In this document: piece by piece, positions 24,405 to 35,486 of the stretch
Layout of the letters: the number at the start of each line of letters is the position of its first letter
Position numbering within the stretch: the first letter of the stretch is position 1
From: Dipteris shenzhenensis
Lineage: Eukaryota > Polypodiophyta > Polypodiopsida > Gleicheniales
DNA length: 64,000 nucleotides
Reading direction: 5' to 3' (one strand)
Assembly: GCA_047967505.1 (NCBI GenBank)
Contig: CM106540.1
Program-made: the position numbers and the translations under genes
Notes under the pieces: generated by a model
The model's database searches: none
Seen by the model: the letters and a program-made list of their open reading frames with translations, nothing else
Told to the model about the DNA's origin: nothing

Positions 24405-25380
24405 CCCCTTGGGGACCCTTGCAGTCCCTGGGGCCTTATCTGCACTTTAATGATAATGATAATCATTACTGACACTGCAAGATCTATATAGATTATGGAT
24501 GGTGCAGTAATTGGTACCAACCTCTACCCTTGAGTCTTCTTATATTGATTGAATGTGTTGATAATTTGGTACCCTTTTAGACACTATGGCAATTGCTTTA
24601 AAGCTCCCCAAGGGAGATACGGTATATATTTTTATTGACATTTGCCACCATAAAAATGAGAGTTGGGAGGACCATCATGGCTACTTGGTCATTAGAAGAA
24701 TGGGAGCACCTAATCAATGATTGATCCCCATATGTACTAACATGAGGATCAAAGGAGAAAGGGATGACATGAAGTGGAAAATTTTCTAGCATTATGGTTT
24801 AGCCATGTTTATTTGGCCGTATATCTTGGGTTTCTCGAGATTAATATTGATTGGGAATCCATGACTTAGATATTGATGCAATGGATTTCACATCCATAAC
24901 CATGGTAAGGGGAACCATAATGGGTTGGATTTAATCGGTGTATGTTTTATATGATTGTGTAAGGAATATCACTAAATATACCTGGAAAAAGGTTTGGGCA
25001 GATAGGGACATAGTTGGTAGTGGATCATTGTTCAACGAAATGCCTCCACTTGATGTACCATGGGAGTGTAAAGGTGATAATGGACCTCCTCCTACAGTTT
25101 TGGTGGGAACCTTTCCCATTTTTCACACTGCACAAACTGAAGTCGAGTAGCAGCTGAAACCTTCAAGCAATTGGAGGAGCTAGAGTGAGCATGGCACAAC
25201 AACACAGTTTAAAGCTCCACATGACTTTATAGCAGCAGCGAGTTCATGAGCGAATGGAGGATCCACTAGGTATGGTGTTTAAGAACCATGGATTGTCTAA
25301 CATTTACAAGGGCGATATGGTCACATGGGGAGCCCCTCCTTTACTTTGAACGAGGATCTGTATACTGGGAGAGAACACGA
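24404..25380. other. Spacer with one unrecognised plus-strand frame
   Basis: A 70-codon plus-strand frame at 24938-25150 (VWADRDIVGSGS, PPPTVLVGTFPIFH) looks protein-like in composition. A stretch near 24590-24720 also reads ALKLPKGDTVYIFIDICHH in one frame. I do not recognise either, stops separate them, and no splice sites link them convincingly. They may be pieces of one decayed gene. Confidence 0.25.
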
Positions 25381-25381
25381 A

Positions 25382-25404
25382 ACACACACACACACACACA
25401 CACA
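25382..25404. repeat. (AC)n microsatellite
   Basis: About 11 AC units, followed by alternating CATG and ACGC-type purine-pyrimidine sequence to about 25465. The alternating stretch could favour left-handed DNA in vitro, which is only inference. Confidence 0.9.
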
Positions 25405-25465
25405 TACATGCATGCATGCACCCGTACGCACGTGCACACATGCACGTACACACACATGCGCATGT

Positions 25466-26136
25466 GTGCTCATAAATTTACTACATTTAAAAACCCCTTA
25501 TGTTGGATCAAGATTGTATGCTTATATATTTTGTGTATGCACACCTTGAGGTATTACCATACTTTTAACAAAGTAAATAAAAGTTTTTCCATAAAGATTG
25601 TTCCACTTGTAGGTGAGACTTGGCTCAATCACCAATGGTTGCTTAGCCAAACAGTGCAAGCATTAAATGCTTCCCTAGGCATGACTACATATTCTAATTT
25701 CACTGGGGTGAACAAAGGAGGGTATATTGCTTGGGAAATCTTAAGCCACGAATCAAAATAAGAAATCATAAGTACTGATATTGATAATCATGTAGAAATA
25801 TTTATAGTGATATGAAACAATTATAATATATGGCTTTGCCCACGATTTGCTCCTTTAGGCAAACTTGCATAGAGGGTGCTCTACTAGGAGAACCCTAATA
25901 TTTAAACCCTTACTTGCATGTGGGTCCTACATTCCTTTCCTTTTATAATGTATGGCTTTGCCCACGATTTGATCCTTTAGGCAAACTTTGCATAGAGGGT
26001 GCACTACTAGAAGAACCTACATATAACGTAAATTCAAGGGGTAATATTTAAACCCTTACTTGCATATGGGTCCTACATTCCTTTCCTTTTATTAAAAAGT
26101 TTTAAAAAAGATTTTGTGAATTGAAAAACCCCTTCT

Positions 26137-26193
<57 letters not shown>

Positions 26194-26320
26194 CGTTTGC
26201 GCTCATAAATTTACTACATTTGAAAACCCCTTATGTTGGATCTAGATTGTATGCTTATATATTTTGCATATGCACACCTTGAGGTATTATCATACTTTTA
26301 ACAAAGTAAATAAAATTATC
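25466..26320. repeat. Duplicated block B and flanking tandem unit (about 735 bp)
   Basis: 25590-26191 repeats block A (23885-24403). Inside it, the segment around TATGGCTTTGCCCACGATTTG is present twice (near 25828 and 25946), a nested duplication. In addition, CATAAATTTACTACATTT..AAAACCCCTTATGTTGGATC occurs at 25468 and again at 26203, so everything between forms a tandem unit of about 735 bp. The second (CT)n(AC)n run lies at 26134-26191. Confidence 0.85.
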
Positions 26321-28400
26321 AACAACAATAGCATTGCTATAGACATGATGCCACATGGATATAAAATAACATTTTTATGTGGACATTTAACATTATCGTG
26401 ATCATATAAGGAATTGGGCATAAAGATGTGAAATAATTGTGTATGTATTGGGTGCAATTCGAGAGCACCCGACGAGAAAGGTTCATGTGGCATGTTTTAT
26501 AAGATTGTATCATGGTTGACATCCATTTGATGGAAGCCTCACCCCCTTTGTGCTTCTTGTGGCAAGACCATGCAAGTATGCTCTAGAGGCAAGTACTCTC
26601 TTGTGCCTCTTTTAGAGAGTACCCTCAAAGGGTTCAGCTTCTTGATTTCAAGAAACTGATGTGATGGGTTGTGTGGAGGTGATGATGAGTAGTGAGCTTG
26701 CTATGGAGTTGGTATCTATTGGGAAAGGTGATCATGTTCACACGTAGGCTAAATGAGCGCTAAATTGACTTTTGTGGGGGTCATAATGACCCCTTATAAT
26801 TTTTGCTCATTTTCAGCCACATGTGCGGTGGTCTTATGTGATGTTAAGGGGTGGAGGGGAAAAGATACAAAAAAGAGAGGTAAAGGCAAGAGAGGGGAAA
26901 AGAGTAAGAAGAGAGGGGTCAATGTCAAAATAGCACTAAAGCTGACAAAATCTAGGCCTCTTGGTGAGGAGGGACTATGATAGCCATTATACTAGGGTGA
27001 TATGAAAACGACAAGTCTAGCCGTTGATTTATAACCCTAGAAGTGCAAGTTGCCCTCAAAAGTATGGATAGTACAAGCATGGGTGAAGGGTCTAGAAGAG
27101 AGAGATATGTAGAAGACAAGGCTTCTAGCGCAAGGTGCCCTCGAAAGGATGGAGAGATGGTTCCACATAGCGATTAGCATGTGATTCCGTCTATTTCGTG
27201 TGGAAGGAGTGAAGAGGCTAAACCTACCAAAGAGATGGTGATCAAAGGACCTTCCCACTCATTGTTATGTGAGCCAAAATGCTAGAAACTCAGCTTTCTT
27301 ACCACACCAAAATTGAGCCTGATTAGTGATCTCTCTAGTCGAGCTAGCCAGCCTTTTTGTAGCCAATGTTCACAGCTTCTTTGGTTGGCATAGGCACTTT
27401 TAACAGGCTTTTTGCTCACATTGGTGATGAGTAGTGGCTCAAAAATGTGCACTCATCACTACTTGAGCATTGGCAATCGGCGAGTAGGAGCATGCTCTAT
27501 AAGCCCGTTCCTCGCTCCATTACCAAAGCCAAGGATTGATTACTTCCTCTGCCATGCTAAGTGGATCCCAAGGACATTCCCTTGCGTCGAAGAGCACATG
27601 TAATCTTGCTTTCTCTGGTGTCCCAACAGGCTCAAAAGGCTCAAGCTCCAACCAACAGGGCCAAAATGGTATTTTTGACATCTCATAATTGTCTTTTTAA
27701 AGGCTAGTATTGAAATGCTTTGTTGGAGAGCTCATAATATTGTCTCTAGCAGGCCGGTGCAACGCTTGGACTTAGCATGGTGGGCAAGGAAGCATCACAT
27801 GGAATTTATCATGTTAGGGTCCCGCTCACTTAGAGGTCGTCCCCATACCCATGCCAAATCTCCCTTCACAGGTAGGTATGGGGGTTAGAGGAGCGTCCTT
27901 GTAGCCACACCAAGCGCATCCTCTTAGGGAGTACCCCCAATACTTCCGTTCTAGGATGCACCGTGGGGTAGCGGTCATCAAATCGTGCCGAGAGAGGCGC
28001 GCTCAAGCCCTAAACATACAAATTGACGGTGAAATTGATTGAGGGTGGTGAGTCGTGTCATCGGTTGTAGCCAGTGGGCAGAGTTGTGTATTGAACAGCC
28101 TCAGGTGTATCTGTTCTAGAGCCTCTTATCTAAGGTATGGGGATGGCCTCTTAGTCGTGACTCTAAGGCAAGTTTCACACACGTCCATCCGAAATGGGGC
28201 AGACGGAGTGAACAATGCGCGCCAATGAGGAGGCGAGTTCACACATGTCCGCGCGCGCATAGCAAAAACATGAGTTGGAATCCTGGTCAAGCTGGGAATT
28301 GAAGAAATTCTAAATAAGTAGCTCCCTCTCGCATGGTGAAGTGCTTTAAAAGAAGTAACCTGTTGGGCTAAGTTTGGCTTGTAGTTTTAAGGGGGGTCCA
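26321..28400. other. Spacer upstream of the HIPP gene, no recognisable gene
   Basis: About 2.1 kb. Short frames exist on both strands but none has a recognisable motif. From about 27750 the sequence becomes more GC-rich (GCGCGC near 28250) as it nears the HIPP gene. Confidence 0.5.
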
Positions 28401-28639
28401 TGATTCCATGTGGAAGGGGCAGAAAGAAGAAGAATAGAAAGCACAACCCCCTCCTCGTCCTCTTCTCCTTCTCCATCCTACCAGATTTCTTCTCTCCTCC
28501 CTTCATTTCACTCAGCTCTTGATCTCTGCCCATATCTTCCCGCTACCCTTTTGCATCCCCAGATCCATCTTTCCAATTTCCTCTACTTGTTTGGACGCTG
28601 CAATTCTTCCCTCTCTCATCTTTCATCTCTACCATTGCA

Positions 28640-30087
28640 ATGCCGGAGCTGGTATGTTATGACTTCCTCGCTCGCCCCGAATGCCTCCGTTTACCCCTTT
28701 TGTTTGAACTCTTGGCCATTCTTCGTGGTATATTTCCTGTGGAGTTTCCGCCTCCTTCGAATCAGCGACGGCGCTGGCCTTCTGACAGTTCAACTAATTA
28801 CGCTCACTTTGGACACGTTTCAGGAGGAGCAGAAGAAGAATAAGAAAGATGACGACAGAATCGTCTTGAGGGTTGATATGGATTGTGAGGGATGCAGGCA
28901 GAAAGTAAGGAAGGCCTTGAGAAGCATTCCAGGTAGAAAATTGTACTTTTCGCTCTGATGCTGCGTAGATCGGACCTCGCAGCTGACCAATCTATGACTC
29001 CGGCAGCAAGCCATGCTGAACATACGCTCTTCACTCTCTTTGAATTCGCAGGCTTGGAGAAAGTAGAGTTCGATATGAAGGAACAGACAGTAACAGTGAA
29101 GGGCAAAGCTGACGCATTAACTGTGTATGAGACAGTTAAGAGAAAGAGTGGTAAGCGGACGGTGTTGCTATATCCCGAATTGAAGAAGGAGGACGCGATA
29201 ATGGACTCGATTACGAAGATAGTAGACTCGATCACAGAATTGCTGAATCCAAAAGTGTGTGACAGCTTTCCCAGTCTATTGATCTGGCTTCTTGAGGCTT
29301 ATGATTCCCGAAAAGAAATCATGGTTTCAATCAAATTGTCAGCGTTCTCGTTTTTTATATCTTTCTATTGCTTGCAGCCCCGAATGCCACAGCAATCATG
29401 CTTTCACATCAAAATCGTCGAGTGTTCGTGTTGTCTTTGATATCTTTCTACTGGTTGCAGCCCCCTGATTCCACTGTGGTGTTGAAAGTTCAAATGCACT
29501 GTGCGGGATGTGCCAAACGGGTTTCAAAGAGCTTGTACAAATTGGAAGGTAGGCAGACGATTGATCATGAGTAAAGCCTTTCTACTTGCATTTGCAGTTA
29601 GTTCTGCAGAAATCTGTGTCTCAACTGAGATTTGCCTAAAGATTGACGGGTTTATTTGGGCCGCTGAACAGGTGTGACTAATGTTAGCGTAGACATAAGT
29701 AACGACACTGTCACGGTGAAAGGGAGGAGCCTGGATGCGGAAAAGGTATGCGATTGGGTCAGGAGTAGATCTGGCAAGCATTGTGAAATAGTGCCACCGT
29801 CCAAAAGCGCTGAGAAGAAAGATGACAAGAAAACAGCGAAGGAGGAGCAGGTAGCGGAAGAGAAGAAAGAGGGGGCAACACAGAAGAAAGAAGAGAAAGA
29901 TGAGGAGAAGAAAGAGGATAAAAAAACAACGGAGAAAAAGGAAGAAGAAAGAACAGAGGTGGAGATTAAGAAGTATGATTACGCTCCTTTATACAGCAGC
30001 TACACGAGCAACGTCCCAGAAGAATATAACGCGTACGCACCTCAGCTCTTCAGCGATGAGAATCCGAACGCTTGTTCCATCATGTAG
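28640..30087 (+). CDS. Heavy-metal-associated isoprenylated plant protein, two HMA domains (HIPP)
   Basis: My five-exon model is 28640-28651, 28824-28932, 29052-29254, 29461-29548 and 29672-30087. All introns are GT-AG and the frame stays open, giving 275 residues. The first HMA domain (about 16-90) has MDCEGC (C25, C28) and the second (about 112-175) has MHCAGC (C122, C125); these CxxC pairs bind metals such as copper, zinc or cadmium. Each intron in a domain falls at the same place, after loop 1 (SIPG / LEG), which suggests domain duplication. A Lys/Glu-rich linker (about 178-235) follows, then the C-terminal CSIM box (C272), a farnesylation signal that would tether the protein to membranes. 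Length and order match family members with two domains. The leader (28440-28640) is CT-rich. The start was chosen because MPEL joins in frame to EEQKK by a good donor (GTATGT). This is the only gene here that looks intact. Confidence 0.93.
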
Positions 30088-31360
30088 AACCCGAGAGTTG
30101 GGATGAGACACTGAATTTGTTGCTCTGATAACTGAGTTTGGAGCACAAAGTGGATCCAACATGTACATGAGTCCATTGTGAAGACGCAATTGCAAGGTCT
30201 GCGAAGTGTTTTGAGCGTGGAAGGTCTCTGCAATTCTCTTCAGTGTTACCAGTCCAGTTTCGGCCTGGAAAGAGAAGGCTCTGTGCCGGCCTACAAAATG
30301 GTTGGATTGAGTTTTGAAGGTTTTTGAGATGTGCAACGTCCAGATTAATCGAGCAGGAGCCCACTTTTGGATGGCCTGCAAAGGGAAGGTTTTGTCGAAA
30401 AGTTTTGTGCTGCGCAAGCTTTCAAACATATGGCCTTTGCGTTATGCAGATCAAAGGCTGCTATATATCTTTTCATTCACAATTTGAGAACTATGGACAC
30501 ACGATGTTCAACTGTAAAGAGAAAACTCTAGTCTTTTGACGAGTAAAAAATTAGTCACAGATTCTTCGATGTTGATATGATACTGAATTCTTACTCCCAT
30601 AGCTTGTGTATATGTGGTTGCATAAAGCAAAGGTAGTAATTTTGTTAGACGTTGTTGGTTAATGTGTGTTGTGTTGCGTCGATGCGATGAGCATATTTTG
30701 ACGTTTGGGATCGAAATGACGGGTGATTGAAGCAAAGTTTGAGCGAAAGGGGATGGGTGTAGGCAAGGTGGATGAACTTTGAAAAGTTGTAATTCAAATT
30801 TCAACTGGATGTGAATGCGGCGCACGATGGGACAGACAGACCTGCAAAGTTAAAGTCGCCTTTGCTTTTTCCTGAATTTCTCGCTTAAGGGTCCTAATAA
30901 GGCGTGCATCAGGCGCCCGAAAACGATGCACCAGCACCACACAGTCAAAATCAGTTCGCCGCCCTTTGCTACGCCGCATGATGCAGCTCGCGCGGGGAAA
31001 AACCCACGTTTCAAGGGTATGTTGACGGCTCGTGGCGGCTATGGCGGATATATACGATGATGGATATATCAGCAGCCAAGCTATTCGCCGCGAGAAGTAC
31101 TGGCTTGAAAAACACTCACGCGGTGGCGATGGCGATGCCGGATGCGGAGCCACAGAGGCCAAAATGCTGCCGACGGAACCAAAGATCGCCACGAAGAGAA
31201 TGAAAAGGTTATCACTGCCGCATTTGCAGTAATTGAGAGGTGACGACGGAAGAAAAGACGAGTGGTGAGACGTAAAGCGAGTGCGACGCAGCTTTCCCAA
31301 CGTCCCTGCGACGTGCTACGAGCTACCAACAACTGCAGCAGCTCACGGCAGCCTCCCATT
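30088..31360. other. HIPP 3' flank and GC/CpG-rich island
   Basis: 30088-30790 is the 3' flank, with no gene. From about 30800 to 31350 the sequence is markedly CpG-rich. It contains a 168-codon minus-strand frame (30794-31300, with a hydrophobic stretch NLFILFVAIFGSVG) and a plus-strand frame, 31032-31232 (MAAMADIYDDGYISSQ). Neither is recognised. The island may be the promoter or first exon of another gene. Confidence 0.35.
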
Positions 31361-32918
31361 TCGTCGGCTTTTTCCTATTTGGGTTTGTATATATCTATGG
31401 TGCCGTTGTACACGCGCATCAACGTGTGTTGACTCTACACACCTCCGCCATCTGCAGAAGAGTCGGTTTTAACGCCGGAACTTTTACGTTCGTAAAACGT
31501 AAAACTTCCACGGCAGAGTCGCTTTTCGTTTTGGTATCCTGTGGAGACCGGCTGCATCAAAATTACATACCTGTTTGCCATATTCCCGAAGTCAGAATCG
31601 GTTTTCACATAGGTTTTACGTGCATTGATACTATTGTCGTATGACCATATTCCCGAAGTGATCCGGCATCAGAGTCGGTTTTTACGTGTACTGATACTTC
31701 ATGCCTCTCCGGAATCCGGAATCAGTTGTCGGATTTTGTAAAAACTCTACTGGGGTTAAATCAATTGTCGTTTCCCGAGTCTGCCATGGGCATAATCAAT
31801 GATCAGATAGCCCGGGCACATGTGTGCCGGAGTTAGGAGTCCGTCAAGGATGCACCCAATGTGCCTGAAACTGGCCAAAACGTAATCGAAGTTATGTCGT
31901 TGTCCGGGGTACCTTCCCTGGCAAGAAACCAATGGCTACCGTGAAGCTGCCTGAGGCAGCTTGATTGTGTAGTCCGTTTGCACACAACAGGCAATAGATA
32001 GCAATCCGTTTGCTCTTCCGGTGGGAGATATCGGACACCTCAGCAATAGTCTACTGGAATCGCCTCATGTGCCAGGGTGAGAGTCGATTTTCACGAAGCA
32101 GTTTTACGCGTCTTGATTCTATTGTCGTCACACATCCACGGAGTCCGGTATCAGAATCAGTTCTATTCCGGATTTCTCGAATTTCACAGCAGTCCGGCAT
32201 TAAAAATTGGTTCATGGAGAAGTTTTATACACAAGTTTCCAGAGTCCACACGAGCAACGTAAACTTTTCTGAAGTTTTATGTGTGTTGCTTATGTTCAAA
32301 GTTTTTTCATCACATTTTAAGGCCAAAATATAATAACGTGCGAAAGAAATCTATGACCTTTAAAAATTGCACCCATCGTTATCGTGTCTTTAATTTTTTC
32401 CTTACTAAAATTGTGAAAAATCCTAACCAATCTTAAGGCCAAAAATTTGTTAAAATATGAAAAAACCTACAAAGTTTTTAGGTTTTAAGGGCCACAATGT
32501 GTCTTCAAGCACATAACTATTAAGCCAAAATTGAACGTGGATCTTAGCATTTTATCAAAATTTTGAAGAAAAAAAGTGAATGTGTGATATGAGACATGAC
32601 ACAGGGTCCGTTAGGATCCTTGCAAATGTCAGGGGTGGTGATTTATTATTGACTTGGCCATATTGTTTGTGCGTTTTGGACGTTGAAGCCCAACAAATAC
32701 ATGAATAAGGCAACACTTACAAGAGCTCATAACTAATCCTCATTGTAATATATACAATATTGTCACAGGGTCAACGTTTGCTTGGGTGTAGCCAATCGTG
32801 AAACTATTTTTGGGGCCATTTTGGGACTGTGACGTGACGCGGTCTTGGGTAAAATTTTGAATTTTGCACGGATCCGCGCTCTTGTCGAAAAATTTTCTGA
32901 CATCATGATGCGCACTGG
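31361..32918. repeat. Degenerate dispersed repeats around GAGTCGGTTTT-ACG
   Basis: Variants of CAGAGTCGGTTTTTACGTG, TTGATACTATTGTCGT and ATTCCCGAAG recur near 31460, 31590, 31650, 31670, 32080 and 32150. They look like an old tandem array or repeated insertions of one element. From 32330 to 32900 there is only AT-rich spacer. Confidence 0.5.
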
Positions 32919-33430
32919 CGTAATAATGAGATACAATCTATTTATTATGAACACTGCAAAGCTCGACACATGGCAGCTCTATACTACATTGTGCATCTCT
33001 GCACTGCTTTGTGTAGCGTAGTCTCTGGCTTGACCACCTATCATCGCGCAGCCTTTTGCTATAACTTTGCCACGTGTCACTGGGCAGCGTGCCCATGCAG
33101 ATAATTAAAATGCAAGGTTGGCTTGGAGAGACCATCGTGCTGGTTCTTGGCGTAATAATGAGATGCAATCAATCATTCTGGACAGCGTCGCAGCGTAGTC
33201 TCTGGCCTAACCACCTGTCATCTCGCAACCTTTTGCTATAGCTTTGCCACCTGCCACTGGGCAACAAACCCATGCAGATCATAGGTTGGCTTAGAGAGCC
33301 CACCGTGCTGGTTTTTGGCATAATAATGAGACACAATCTATCATTCTGAACATCGCCTCAGCTCAGTCTGACGACCTATCATCGCCTAGAATTCAAGGTT
33401 ATCTTGGAGTGACCATCGTGCTGGTTCTTG
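32919..33430. repeat. Three-copy tandem repeat, unit about 150-230 bp
   Basis: GGCGTAATAATGAGATACAATCTAT starts a unit that includes CACCTATCATCGCGCAGCCTT, TTGCTATAACTTTGCCAC, CCCATGCAGAT and CACCGTGCTGGTT. Copies begin near 32919, 33150 and 33318; the third lacks the middle part. Non-coding. Confidence 0.82.
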
Positions 33431-33578
33431 GAGTTATAGCTCCGTTATCTATTTTTAGGGAGGTCTATGACAACCACTGCACTGGCAAATAGAAGGAGAT
33501 CTATGAGAGCCACTGCACTGGTTCTCAGAGTTATATATTTGTGTAGTAAGAAAAATGTATTTCCTTGTACAACCAAGT

Positions 33579-33740
33579 AAAATGCAATTGACAATATGGC
33601 CCCTAAGGAGTCCCCTCTAAGAGCAAGGGCCATATTGACATTCTATCCAGTGGCATCCTAAATATTATATAATGCATGTCGATATGGCCCTTGCCCCTAG
33701 AGGGGAGCCCTCAAGGGCCATATCGTCAATTGCATTTTTT
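33579..33740. repeat. Imperfect inverted repeat, arms about 63-68 bp
   Basis: The left arm 33579-33641 (AAATGCAATTGACAATATGG...) and the right arm 33673-33740 are reverse complements with a few mismatches, around a loop of about 31 bases. Weak similarity extends outward. The structure fits a foldback MITE; no clear target-site duplication was found. Confidence 0.78.
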
Positions 33741-34049
33741 GAAAGATTAAAAGTATTTTCCTATTGTATCTCCATGCAACCGCAATAGTGGGTCATTGGA
33801 GCTATTTTAGCACTATTTTGGTCATAAACCAAGGAAATTGTAGTCCTACTTTAGTGGTATATTAGTCCTTGTTACAGTAAATATAAATGAGGACAAAAGT
33901 ATTTCGAGCCACCACGGTGATTGGAGGCTCGGTGATGCCATCCAGATTATCAACTATAATTCATCGAGTGAAAATTGAGCAAAAGAGATTACAATGTACA
34001 TCTACATCCAATAACAGGTTATATAAAAATTAACAACTTATACCGAGCA

Positions 34050-34395
34050 AAAATTGAATAGAGGATCTTACATTTATAAAAAGTCAACAATTGCTGAGAG
34101 CCTTAAAGGCCAAAAAATTACATCTAGCGACCATAACCATTCAAATATAAAACTTAACCATAGCGCATATTGAGAGCCTCAAATTAAACAAAAACATATT
34201 ATATAAATTTAATAAAAACTTAGCAATTGCTGAGAGCCTTAGAGACCAAGACATTATATTTAGCAAGCCAAAAGATTGCTAAGAGCCTTAGAGGCCAAAA
34301 GATTACATCCAGCCATTGTTGTTGAGTGGTTATGAGCCTTGTAGAGGCCAAAAGATTACTTCCAACCATTGCTGAGTGTTTATGAGCCTCGTCTG
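34050..34395. repeat. Short-period degenerate repeats (GCTGAGAGCCTTAGAGGCCAAA)
   Basis: The motif AATTGCTGAGAGCCTTA(G/A)AGGCC followed by AAAAGATTACATC occurs about six times with changing spacing. No coding sense was found. Between 33741 and 34050 nothing else was seen. Confidence 0.7.
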
Positions 34396-34704
34396 AGCAA
34401 GATGAAATTTGTACAACTCAGTATTGTCACCATCCCAAGTTATTGCATAAAATTTTTCAAGGAGCCAATGGAGGAGATGATGGAGAGGTCGAAGGCCATG
34501 CACATTAGCAAGACTCAAATTACAGCTCCCCCAACAAGTCAAGAGCACTCTACTATGAAAATCCCGAGGCCTTTGTCGACGTCTAGGGGGAACCCATACA
34601 GCACAGCCATAGAGGCCAAAGGTGAGCATGTCATCTAAGGTGGTGACATGCAAATATGGGGGGAATAGACCGTGGGAATGAAGGGTGTTCACTAGTGCTA
34701 GCAC
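34330..34704 (-). other. Unrecognised minus-strand frame, 124 codons
   Basis: The frame reads protein-like (LHVTTLDDMLTFGLYGC, ITWDGDNTELYKFHL) but matches no family I can name. It overlaps the degenerate repeat at its 3' side. A plus-strand frame (34369-34638) overlaps too. It is possibly a chance frame or a fragment of a decayed gene. Confidence 0.22.
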
Positions 34705-34741
34705 ATTAGGAAAATAGGAAGCTCATTTTGGGGCCTTTTAG

Positions 34742-34989
34742 GCTCGGGGGGGTCACTATGTATGAACCCTCTATATCACGTGCGTTCAAGGCCTATTTCT
34801 AAAATCCCTTATCTGTAAATTTTTCATTCATAAAATGTACCCCTTTTCTATACAAATCTGTAAATTTTTTTCAAAACTATTTTAAATAGTCCCTTATGTA
34901 TATTTATTTCTGTAAATTTTGGAAATTAAAAAAATCCTTCTGTTGAACTCACATGATAGGGTTACATATGATGAGTGACCCCCCCGAGC
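34742..34989. mobile_element. 248 bp TIR element (MITE-like), copy 2
   Basis: The termini are GCTCGGGGGGGTCACT and AGTGACCCCCCCGAGC, here perfectly inverted over 16 bases and similar over about 40. It is flanked by TTTTAG on both sides (34736-34741 and 34990-34995). Same element as 20340-20586, in the same orientation. The ends contain TATCACGTGC and CTCACATGAT; the right-hand CACGTG of copy 1 has mutated to CACATG here. Confidence 0.92.
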
Positions 34990-35486
34990 TTTTAGGGTTT
35001 CAAAAAATGTCTCTCAACCAATGAGGAGAAGGCCAACGTAACGTAGAAATTTCACCAAAAAAGGTAAAAATATGAAAAAGAAAATAGTACTTTATGTTGT
35101 TACAAGCATGTGGCATTAATGAGAAGATTTGTTTTTTATTCTTTTACGGTTCACCTGTCGTATCAAGAGATGTGGACCCAAAATCGAAACAGAGCTCCAT
35201 TTTGAAACCTTCCTGCGTGGTGACCGAAAACAACCATCCACTTTCTCTTGTTCTCTGGCACCATTCTCTCTTCAACAAGCATTCCTCTACTTTCATCCTG
35301 ACGAGCCATTCCATTCTCTCTTTGACAAGCATTCCTCATTGCATCACTGTTGTTGTGATGCTCTTAAACTTTCAAGACAATAAGCTCCTTTTACCTTTTA
35401 TTTGCTTGTTCTCAGTTTCGTTCATTTTTGTTAATGTCTTACTATTTTGGTGTGTGTTTCTTTGACTTCGCAGGTATTAGAGTGAG

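Noticed and set aside
24250-24520. Open frames of SLSLS/HTHTH on the plus strand and CVCVC/RERER on the minus strand
   Set aside because: Artefacts of the (CT)n(AC)n microsatellite.
28410-28958. 182-codon frame overlapping the HIPP 5' end
   Set aside because: It reads through the CT-rich leader and first intron; the spliced model explains the conserved domain better.
29989-30429. 146-codon minus-strand frame at the HIPP 3' end
   Set aside because: It is antisense to the conserved last HIPP exon and shows no motif.
34330-34704. Idea that this frame is a receptor-kinase fragment
   Set aside because: No DFG, HRD or APE motif could be found in any frame, so no family was assigned.
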